DNA from: Beijerinckiaceae bacterium
GTDB lineage: Bacteria; Pseudomonadota; Alphaproteobacteria; Rhizobiales; Beijerinckiaceae
DNA: 6,302 nt
Assembly (NCBI GenBank): GCA_947455285.1
Contig: CANGOK010000194.1
Coordinates: forward strand, 1-6,302
Reading direction: 5' to 3'
Positions 1 through 5,450 of the stretch are shown here, piece by piece; positions within the stretch are counted from its first letter, which is position 1, and each line of letters begins with the position of its first letter. A program made the position numbers and the translations under genes. A model generated the notes under the pieces. That model had not been told where the DNA came from and did not search any database. It worked only from the letters and a program-made list of their open reading frames with translations.

Positions 1-482
1 CCGAGCGTGCCGAAATTCAAAGACCCCTTCGACTTCACCGCAAGGTCCCTTAATTCAGTTACGCTTTTCGCTGGATTGTTCCGGCTGGCGATCAGCCCCT
101 CCATAACGAAAAACATATTCGTCACAGGCCGAAAATCCTTGTCCGGATCATAGCTCATCTGATCGAGCGTGAAGGGATTGTAGGACATTGCGTCGGCGCT
201 GGTGACGCAGATCGTATGACCATCGGGGTCCGAGCGTGCGCATTCCTGCGCCCCTATCACCATATTGGCGCCGGGCCTGTTGATCACCACAACAGGCTGG
301 CCCAGAGAGGTCGTAAGCTCCTGCGCCAAAAACCGCGACGCGACATCCGTGACCGATCCGGTAGCGATCGGCACGATCATCTTTATGGGCTTTGAAGGAA
401 ACGTCTGGGCGAAGGCGGCGCTGACGCAAAGACTTGCCGCTGCGCCAACCAGCACCGCAAGACGTGACTCGAGCATTTTCAT
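1..482 (-). CDS. Bug/TctC-family periplasmic solute-binding protein, N-terminal part (3' end outside window)
   Basis: The reading frame opens at an ATG at 482-480 and stays open to the left edge, giving about 160 residues of a family usually near 320, so roughly the second half is missing. Residues 1-25 form a Sec signal peptide: a short basic start, a hydrophobic Ala/Leu/Val core and an AFA|Q cleavage site. The mature protein begins with FPSKPIKMIVP, followed by the GQPVVVINRPGAN and IGAQ segments. These are the standard N-terminal signatures of Bug/TctC proteins, the extracytoplasmic receptors of tripartite tricarboxylate transporters, which bind small organic acids in the periplasm. A strong ribosome site (GGGAGGGA, 486-493) precedes the ATG. 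A second in-frame ATG two codons later is poorly placed. The gene follows the lipocalin-like gene by 19 bases and is probably co-transcribed with it. The ligand cannot be predicted. No TctA/TctB membrane subunits are visible here. Confidence 0.93.
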   Translation of the reverse strand, partial: MKMLESRLAVLVGAAASLCVSAAFAQTFPSKPIKMIVPIATGSVTDVASRFLAQELTTSLGQPVVVINRPGANMVIGAQECARSDPDGHTICVTSADAMSYNPFTLDQMSYDPDKDFRPVTNMFFVMEGLIASRNNPAKSVTELRDLAVKSKGSLNFGTL

Positions 483-501
483 GATTCCCTCCCTTTTATC
501 G

Positions 502-924
502 TTATTCTTCCCGCTTCCAGGTCACCACCACCCTGACCTGTCGCCCCGGCAAATTGGGATGGGGCATGGGCGCGCTGACGATGTGCAGAAGATCGTTGGT
601 TTCAAAGCGCAGGTGCCGCACCTGCTCGCCTCCAACCCACGACTCGTTCCAGGCCGCCTCAACCTTGGTCACGACCTTGTCGCCTTCAACCCGATATCGG
701 CCCGTATAGGCGATCATGCTGCGCATGGCGGTGACGTGTTCGGCGTCGGTCTGTGGCGTGATGCGGCCGCCGCCTGTGGCCAGAGCCAGCCAACGGCCGT
801 CTTTGGTCGCGATCTGGCGTCCACGCGGGGCGTCGCCGAAGATGGGCACGCGCTCGCCGCTGTCCACATCCTCATAAACCTGCGCCACAAGTCCCCACAC
901 GCCGACGATCAGATTTTGCGGCAC
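502..924 (-). CDS. Lipocalin-like domain protein (PF13924-type), GTG start
   Basis: This encodes a 140-residue protein with no signal peptide or membrane segment. It resembles the small Lipocalin-like domain family (Pfam PF13924, matched from memory). The GVWGLVAQ segment (residues 8-15) corresponds to the family's G-x-W-x-L-V opening. A central YTGRYRVEGDKVV stretch (73-85) and a WVGGEQVRHLRFE stretch (96-108) match the conserved second half, with WVG-x-EQ-x-R the clearest signature. Such proteins are small beta-barrels of largely unknown role, often found near amidohydrolases and Bug-type transport genes in soil Proteobacteria. I place the start at a GTG (924-922), because GGGAGG lies exactly six bases upstream and the conserved domain begins seven residues in. 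Longer ATG starts, up to 1002, lack a good ribosome site, and the longest would overlap the divergent neighbour's start. It is probably the first gene of an operon with the downstream solute-binding protein. Confidence 0.8.
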   Translation of the reverse strand: MPQNLIVGVWGLVAQVYEDVDSGERVPIFGDAPRGRQIATKDGRWLALATGGGRITPQTDAEHVTAMRSMIAYTGRYRVEGDKVVTKVEAAWNESWVGGEQVRHLRFETNDLLHIVSAPMPHPNLPGRQVRVVVTWKREE

Positions 925-1000
925 GGCATTCCTCCCTATGATTTGCATCAGGTTAGGCATAGTCTGCCGCTCAAGCAAGTTGACTGCGCAGGGGGGAAAC
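925..1000. promoter_or_regulatory. Divergent intergenic region with two short inverted repeats
   Basis: These 76 bases separate the divergent lipocalin-like gene and Vgb-like gene and must hold at least one promoter unless both transcripts start elsewhere. I could not find a convincing -35/-10 pair on either strand. Two small inverted repeats are visible: TGAT-TTGC-ATCA at 939-950 and TCAA-GCAAG-TTGA at 971-983. Either could be half-sites of a dimeric regulator, but arms of four bases are expected often by chance. The ribosome site of the plus-strand gene (AGGGGGG, 990-996) is at the right end and that of the minus-strand gene is at the left end. Confidence 0.4.
931..937 (-). promoter_or_regulatory. 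Ribosome binding site that sets the GTG start of the lipocalin-like gene
   Basis: On the minus strand this reads AGGGAGG, a near-perfect anti-Shine-Dalgarno match, separated by six bases (AATGCC) from the GTG at 924-922. None of the upstream in-frame ATGs (960, 948, 1002) has a comparable site. This is the main reason for shortening the gene to 140 codons. Confidence 0.7.
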
Positions 1001-1921
1001 ATGACGAGCGCTGCAGGGCCTCGCGCCGAGATCAGGGAACACGCTATTCCGACACGCGGAAGCGGACCCTATATTTTATGCGAGGGTCCAGATCACGCCA
1101 TCTGGTTTTGCGAAAGCACCGCCTCACGCATCGCTCGCTTCGATCCGGACACCGGCGCCTTTACGGAATTTCCTCTGCCTCACCCGGACGCGTCACCTAT
1201 CGGCATCATCGCGGGGCGGGATGGTTGCCTCTGGTTCACGCAGAAAAAGGCGAACCGCATCGGTCGTCTCACAACCAGCGGCGACCTCATCGAATTTGAA
1301 GTGCCCACGCCAGCCGCAGGCCCCGACGCCATTGCGGTTGGGCCTGATGGCGCCATCTGGTTCTCCGAAACGGAGGCGGACAAGATCGGGCGGATCGACG
1401 CCAACGGCAAGATCACCGAATTTTCCGAAGGCCTCGCGCCCGGCAGCAAACCACTTGCTCTCGTGGAGCGCGACGGGGCGCTGTGGTTCTCGCAGGCTGG
1501 CGGCAGCCGCATCGGGCGCATCGATATGGAGGGCGCCATCAGCAGCTATCCAATCCCAAGCTTCAACGCCCAGCCGCGCGCGATCGCTTTGCATCCTGCT
1601 GGCGGGGTCTGGTTTGTGGAGACGAATTCCAACGCGCTCGGCCGCGTCGATGCGCAGGGCCATATCGAGGAATTTCAGGTCGGCATCGACAACGCATCGC
1701 TGCGTGGTGTCACGGCCGGCGCCGACGGCGATCTATGGTTCACCGCCAATTTCGCCAACCAGATCGGCCATATGACGCCGCAAGGGAAAATGGTTGGCGT
1801 CTATGATTGCCCAACGCCAGGCAGTGGCCCGCGTTGCATCATGACCCATTCAAGCGGGCGCCTATTCTACGGCGCCTTTGATGCAGCGATGATTGGCGAA
1901 GTTCGCTTTTTACAGGGGTGA
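1001..1921 (+). CDS. Seven-bladed beta-propeller of the virginiamycin B lyase (Vgb) family, probably not an antibiotic lyase
   Basis: The protein has 306 residues made of seven repeats of about 42. Each has the pattern P-x-x-I...DG-x-[IL]WF-x-[ET]...IGR-[IL]-x-x-x-G-x-[IL]-x-E[FY]-x-x-P. The repeat aromatic residues fall at W35, W78, W120, W162, W204, W246 and F289. This is the architecture of Vgb (streptogramin B lyase) and its many uncharacterised relatives; length and repeat register match Staphylococcus Vgb. However, the Vgb catalytic histidines of blades 6 and 7 (H228, H270) align with R235 and R278, E268 aligns with a glycine and E284 with F293, so linearising streptogramins is unlikely. 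No signal peptide is seen, which implies a cytoplasmic protein. The ATG at 1001 is chosen because AGGGGGG lies four bases upstream; an upstream ATG at 938 has none. The gene is divergent from the lipocalin-like gene and convergent with the YkuD gene. Its actual substrate is unknown. Confidence 0.87.
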   Translation: MTSAAGPRAEIREHAIPTRGSGPYILCEGPDHAIWFCESTASRIARFDPDTGAFTEFPLPHPDASPIGIIAGRDGCLWFTQKKANRIGRLTTSGDLIEFEVPTPAAGPDAIAVGPDGAIWFSETEADKIGRIDANGKITEFSEGLAPGSKPLALVERDGALWFSQAGGSRIGRIDMEGAISSYPIPSFNAQPRAIALHPAGGVWFVETNSNALGRVDAQGHIEEFQVGIDNASLRGVTAGADGDLWFTANFANQIGHMTPQGKMVGVYDCPTPGSGPRCIMTHSSGRLFYGAFDAAMIGEVRFLQG

Positions 1922-1936
1922 GGCCTTGCGCCTCAC
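1918..1936. terminator. Hairpin shared by two convergent genes, likely bidirectional terminator
   Basis: GTGAGGC (1918-1924) and GCCTCAC (1930-1936) form a perfect 7-bp stem around a five-base loop (CTTGC). The stem spans the stop codons of both convergent genes: the plus-strand TGA (1919-1921) is in the left arm and the minus-strand TGA (1935-1933) is in the right arm. The only non-coding DNA between the genes is 11 bases, so this hairpin is the obvious candidate for ending both transcripts. No T-run follows on either side, so it would be a non-canonical intrinsic terminator, or it may only stabilise mRNA 3' ends. Confidence 0.5.
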
Positions 1937-2610
1937 ACCACCTCGCCGCTCCCCTGTAGAACCATGATCGGAGCGCCACGCGCGACGCGGCTGTGCAGAT
2001 CGACGATGTCATGGTTGAACAGGCGTATGCAGCCGCTCGACACAGCCTCGCCGATCGTCGAGGGCTCGTCGGTGCCGTGGACGCGGTAATTGGTTTCCTG
2101 CCCGTCGCGATGAATATAGAGCGCGCGGGCGCCAAGCGGGTTTTCAATGCCGCCCGGCAAGCCGCCGCGCACGGGCCCATAACGCTGCGGCTGTACTGCG
2201 ATCATGTTGGGGGTCGGAGCCCAGTGTGGCCAGACAGCCGTGCGGCCGATATAGCCTGCGCCTTTGAACTCAAAGCCCGCCTTGCCGACGCCGCAGCCAT
2301 AACGGATGGCCTTGCCACCAGCGAGAACGAAGTAGAGGTGGCGGCGCGGCGTATCGACCACAATGGAGCCGGGCTTCTGCGCGCCGCGATAGGCCACGAC
2401 CTGCCGCAGAAAACGCGGGTCGATCTCCGACACATCAAGCGCGGGAATGGTATGCGCGCCGTCGGTCAATTCCGGATAAAGCCCGATGAAGGAAGACCCG
2501 CTCTCTGGCGTAGACAGCGCGCCATCGCCCGCGACGCAGCCCGCCAGGGCAAGAGGGGCGGACGCCAGAAACATCCGGCGCGTGAATGCCAAGTTCATGC
2601 GGGGTTTCAT
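1933..2610 (-). CDS. YkuD-family L,D-transpeptidase, predicted Tat-exported lipoprotein (ErfK/YbiS/YcfS/YnhG type)
   Basis: This 225-residue protein carries the YkuD catalytic signature near its C-terminus: an HGT triplet (H178) followed by SSGCIRLFN with the nucleophile C194 and R196. Family members form 3-3 cross-links in peptidoglycan or attach lipoproteins to it, in the periplasm. The N-terminus combines a twin-arginine motif (T-R-R-M-F-L, residues 10-15), a short hydrophobic stretch and a lipobox (ALAGC, C25). This predicts folded export by Tat and lipid anchoring. The +2 residue is Val, not Asp, which by the E. coli rule would favour the outer membrane. The catalytic domain spans about residues 80-218. 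The start at 2610 gives the full Tat signal; no close ribosome site is visible (AGGA lies about 15 bases upstream), so a start at 2598 is possible and would keep the signal. The gene is convergent with the Vgb-like gene and separated by 184 bases from the catabolic genes upstream, so it is probably transcribed on its own. Confidence 0.93.
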   Translation of the reverse strand: MKPRMNLAFTRRMFLASAPLALAGCVAGDGALSTPESGSSFIGLYPELTDGAHTIPALDVSEIDPRFLRQVVAYRGAQKPGSIVVDTPRRHLYFVLAGGKAIRYGCGVGKAGFEFKGAGYIGRTAVWPHWAPTPNMIAVQPQRYGPVRGGLPGGIENPLGARALYIHRDGQETNYRVHGTDEPSTIGEAVSSGCIRLFNHDIVDLHSRVARGAPIMVLQGSGEVV

Positions 2611-2701
2611 TGTCAGACTGGTCTTTCCTGCATTGCGGGCCGACGTTGGAAACGCCGAAATTGCTAGCGGAGCGCCAGAAGCGCCGCCACATCGGCCCTC
2701 A

Positions 2702-2729
2702 ATTAAGCTGATTCTGACCTAACGGTCGA
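2702..2729 (-). promoter_or_regulatory. Weak candidate sigma-70-type promoter for the YkuD gene
   Basis: On the minus strand TCGACC (2729-2724) and CTTAAT (2707-2702) each match four of six bases of the housekeeping consensus, with a 16-base spacer, in the most AT-rich part of the 184-base gap. A transcript would begin near 2695 and carry a leader of about 85 bases. This is by eye only, and alphaproteobacterial promoters often diverge from the consensus. Confidence 0.2.
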
Positions 2730-2776
2730 ATTTCGCCCGGATTTGTAGCCGAAACCGCGCCGATTTGCGACCCGTC

Positions 2777-2790
2777 GGCTCCGAAGAGCC
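2777..2790 (-). terminator. UUCG-tetraloop hairpin just after the amidohydrolase gene
   Basis: On the minus strand the sequence reads GGCTC-TTCG-GAGCC, a perfect 5-bp stem closed by a C(UUCG)G loop, one of the most stable RNA tetraloops. It starts four bases after the TGA of the amidohydrolase gene, where a terminator would be expected. The following bases (GACGGGTCGC) contain no T-run, so it may be a weak intrinsic terminator or a 3'-end stabiliser rather than a full terminator. Confidence 0.45.
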
Positions 2791-2794
2791 CTGC

Positions 2795-3772
2795 TCAAAT
2801 GCTAAGCCCAAGCAATTTCGCGGCGTTTGCCCCCAGAATGTCCGCCTTGACGGCGTCTGACAAGCGCTTCGAACTCATCACAAATTCAACCGGATGCGTC
2901 TCGCCGAAGGGGAAGTCGGAACCTAACATGATCTTGGAGGAGTCAACCTTTGTGGCGAGGAACTCCAGCACGTCGATATTGAATAGCACCGTCTCGTAGT
3001 AAAATGACTTCAAATAGGTGCTGAAGTCATGGCGCATCTGCGGCGTCGAGCCACGGCGGTAAATCCAGTCGAAGCGGCCCGCATAGTATGGAATGAAGCC
3101 GCCGCCATGGGCGAAGGCGATCTTCAGATTGGGGCAATCGTCGAGCACGCCGTCATAGATCAGCGACGTCTGCGCATAGGCCTCCTCAAGCGGCTGGCCG
3201 AGCGAGATCAGCAGGCTGTGACGCCGCAGGCGCGGGTCAGGATTGCCGGCGGGGTGGATGAAGACCGGGACCTGCAAAGCCTCAGCGCGCTTCCAGAACG
3301 GACGCAAGGCCGGATCGCCCAACTCCAGCTCATTGACGCGGGATGCGACGACGACGCCCCTGAGCTTGAGGTCGAGCACCGCGCGCTCCAGCTCCTTGAT
3401 GGCGAGATCAGCGTCCTGCAGGGGAACCGAAGCGATGCCGACGAGGCGATCAGGCGCTTTGGAGACGAGCTCGGCCATGTAGTCATTGTTGAGCCGCTCA
3501 AGACGCAGGCCCTCAGCAGGGTCTTCCGCATAGGTGCATTGATGCAGGATGTTCGGGCTCACCACCTGAATGTCGACGCCCATGGCGTCCATATCCGCGA
3601 GCCGCAGATCAAGATTGATCATCTTCTGCAAAAGATGCTCGGGCAAGGCGCGCACGGCGCCGCCGACTTGCGAGCGGATCTGCCCCAGCACGGAGCGTTC
3701 ATAGGTGGCGTCGAAGACCTCCTGCGTCATGGAATGGGCATGGAAGTCGATCACGACGGGCTTCTTGCTCAT
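2795..3772 (-). CDS. Amidohydrolase-family protein (Amidohydro_2; ACMSD / gamma-resorcylate decarboxylase-like)
   Basis: This 325-residue, apparently complete cytoplasmic protein belongs to the metal-dependent amidohydrolase branch that holds 2-amino-3-carboxymuconate-6-semialdehyde decarboxylase (ACMSD), gamma-resorcylate decarboxylase and 5-carboxyvanillate decarboxylase. The metal-site motifs are all present and in order: DFHAH (H11, H13), FIHP (H173), AHGGG (H222) and GSDFP (D286). A FYYET segment (257-261) precedes the last motif as in relatives. Members catalyse non-oxidative decarboxylation of aromatic or muconate-type acids, or hydrolysis in some branches; which applies here cannot be read from sequence. 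The ATG at 3772 is preceded by a modest GGA six bases upstream. It lies 37 bases after the FAD monooxygenase stop, on the same strand and surely in the same operon. This suggests it acts on the hydroxylated product or on a related carboxylated intermediate. A UUCG hairpin follows the stop codon. Confidence 0.92.
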   Translation of the reverse strand: MSKKPVVIDFHAHSMTQEVFDATYERSVLGQIRSQVGGAVRALPEHLLQKMINLDLRLADMDAMGVDIQVVSPNILHQCTYAEDPAEGLRLERLNNDYMAELVSKAPDRLVGIASVPLQDADLAIKELERAVLDLKLRGVVVASRVNELELGDPALRPFWKRAEALQVPVFIHPAGNPDPRLRRHSLLISLGQPLEEAYAQTSLIYDGVLDDCPNLKIAFAHGGGFIPYYAGRFDWIYRRGSTPQMRHDFSTYLKSFYYETVLFNIDVLEFLATKVDSSKIMLGSDFPFGETHPVEFVMSSKRLSDAVKADILGANAAKLLGLSI

Positions 3773-3809
3773 GGGTTATCCAAACCTGTTAAAGAGAACG
3801 AGTAGATAT

Positions 3810-5429
3810 TCAGGCTGCGCCGCGCGCGCAATCGACAATGGCGAGCGCATCAGCGGGCGCAGCATCGCCGCGCCACGCGACATGGCCATCAGGGCGCACC
3901 AGCACGAAGTCGCGCTCATAAAGCGCGCGCACGACAGGGTCGGCCAAGGTCTCGACATGCAAGGGCGTATTGCGCGCAGCGAATGCTGCCTTGATCTGCG
4001 CGGGCGTGTCCTTGTCCGCTGTGAAAGCCACCAGTGTGAAACCGTCGCCGAAGAGATCCAGCGTCGACTTGTCATCCGACAGCCACGCATGCGGCGCGCG
4101 CACGCCCGGATAGGTCGAGGGGATATATTCGCTGACGCTTTCGGGCGGAGCGGGATCGGCGCTCGCTACGCAAATAGGCGAGCCTGCATAGCTATAGCCG
4201 AGCGCAAGCCCGTTGGTGACGAACTTTTGCTTGAGGCCCGCAGCGATGCGCTCGCCCATCTCCTTGCGAGCCTGCGCGCCTGCAGGGCTGTCATCAACAA
4301 TTTCCGCAGGCGGCTTTTGCCCGCGATCATTCTTGTTCATGCGCTCGGCATGGGCGACGTTGCGCGCCGCGATAGGCCTGCGCTCGGCGTCATAGGAGGC
4401 GAGCAACCCTGCGCCGCCCCAACCAGAAAGAGTCGCCGCAAGCTTCCAGCCTATGTTGCTCGCGTCGCCAAGGCCGGTGTTGAGGCCAAGGCCGGAGGCG
4501 GGATGGTTCAGGTGCGCGGCGTCTCCTGCGAAGAACACGCGGCCGACCTGATAGCGATCGGCGACCATATTGCGCGCAGTCCAGCGGCCGACAGAGATCA
4601 CTTCGAAGGGCGCCGTGTCGCCCGCGATTTCACGGAACAGCTTCGGTACGTCGATGGCTTCGGGATTGTCGTAAAACTCCTTGCCGCGAAGGCCGAAGCG
4701 ATAGAGTTCGCGACCATCGAGCGACACAAGGTTGCGCCAGATGCCGCCGGGGCCGACGAAGTTGATGAGCGCGGCCTTGCCCTTGTCGTGATGATCCCAA
4801 AGGTTCGGTGCGCGTATATAGGCGCTGATGTGATAGGTCATGCCCTCGCCGCCGCTGAGCCCCACGCCCAGCGCACGGCGAATGGGCGTATGGGCGCCGG
4901 TGCAGTCGACGAGATATTGCGCCTCAATCACGTGCCGCTCATCGCGCGTCAGATCGGTAGCGGTGACGCGCACCACATCATCCGTCTGCTCCAGCGTTTC
5001 AAAACGCCAGCGAAAACGCAGATCGACGCAATCAAACCTCTTTGCGGCCTCGCAAAGAATGGGATCGGTCCAGAGCTGGTTGCAGCGTTGCGCGCTTTCA
5101 GGACTCACGGACGTGGCGCGCGAGCCGCCATGATCGGGGCGCTCGACACGCGCGATCTCAAAACCATTGAGCGCAGTGCAATAGAGCGCAGTATGGGGAA
5201 AATCCGGAGGCGCGGAAGCGGCGCGAATGGCGTCGGCGAGGCCCCAGCGACGCATGAACTCCATCGAACGCGCATTGAGCGCCGTCGCTCGCGGATGGTC
5301 GGCGGGACGGTCGCTCTGCTCCAGCACAAGGCAGGGAATGTTGCGCGAGCCAAGCTCAATCGCGATGGCGAGGCCGACCGAGCCGCCCCCGGCGATGAGA
5401 ACCGGCGTCTGGATAACCGAAATTGTCAT
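3810..5429 (-). CDS. FAD-dependent aromatic monooxygenase (class A, PheA/TfdB/MhpA-like), variant DG motif
   Basis: This 539-residue cytoplasmic flavoprotein resembles NAD(P)H-dependent single-component aromatic hydroxylases. The N-terminal Rossmann fold has GGGSVG (residues 14-19), with E37 at the end of the second strand for FAD ribose binding. The GD motif is textbook: GRVFFAGDAAHLNHP (296-310), followed by GLGLNTGLGDASNIGWKLA. The C-terminal part (about 440-539) looks like the thioredoxin-like domain typical of phenol-hydroxylase-type members, ending in a DFVLVRPDGHVAWRG segment. The mid-protein DG fingerprint is unusual: DCTGAHTPIRR (175-185) has Thr where nearly all relatives have the Asp of C-D-G. 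The start at 5429 has AGGA about 11 bases upstream and lies 21 bases after the solute-binding-protein stop, so the genes are one transcriptional unit. The likely role is ortho-hydroxylation of a phenolic or aromatic acid brought in by that transporter; the substrate is not predictable. Confidence 0.93.
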   Translation of the reverse strand: MTISVIQTPVLIAGGGSVGLAIAIELGSRNIPCLVLEQSDRPADHPRATALNARSMEFMRRWGLADAIRAASAPPDFPHTALYCTALNGFEIARVERPDHGGSRATSVSPESAQRCNQLWTDPILCEAAKRFDCVDLRFRWRFETLEQTDDVVRVTATDLTRDERHVIEAQYLVDCTGAHTPIRRALGVGLSGGEGMTYHISAYIRAPNLWDHHDKGKAALINFVGPGGIWRNLVSLDGRELYRFGLRGKEFYDNPEAIDVPKLFREIAGDTAPFEVISVGRWTARNMVADRYQVGRVFFAGDAAHLNHPASGLGLNTGLGDASNIGWKLAATLSGWGGAGLLASYDAERRPIAARNVAHAERMNKNDRGQKPPAEIVDDSPAGAQARKEMGERIAAGLKQKFVTNGLALGYSYAGSPICVASADPAPPESVSEYIPSTYPGVRAPHAWLSDDKSTLDLFGDGFTLVAFTADKDTPAQIKAAFAARNTPLHVETLADPVVRALYERDFVLVRPDGHVAWRGDAAPADALAIVDCARGAA

Positions 5430-5450
5430 AAGTTCATTGGTCCTGTTTTG

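Noticed and set aside
265..1299. Open frame of 344 codons on the plus strand
   Set aside because: It runs antisense through the solute-binding and lipocalin-like genes and then out of frame through the Vgb-like gene. No domain or ribosome site supports it.
1193..1663. Minus-strand open frame of 156 codons inside the Vgb-like gene
   Set aside because: It follows the 42-codon repeat pattern of the propeller gene because it is the same repeats read backwards; not an independent gene.
1001..1921. Streptogramin (virginiamycin B) resistance gene
   Set aside because: The fold is right, but the catalytic His and Glu residues of Vgb are replaced, so resistance should not be inferred from the family name.
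1993..2667. Plus-strand open frame of 224 codons antisense to the YkuD gene
   Set aside because: The YkuD frame has the catalytic HGT and SSGC motifs and a signal sequence; the antisense frame has none and no ribosome site.
2667..2687. Possible hairpin with GCGC arms around CAGAA in the YkuD leader
   Set aside because: Only four continuous base pairs, with a mismatch directly outside them, in a GC-rich stretch; not distinguishable from chance.
3029..3805. Open frame of 258 codons on the plus strand, antisense to the amidohydrolase
   Set aside because: The opposite strand encodes a full set of metal-binding motifs; the antisense product shows no family signature.
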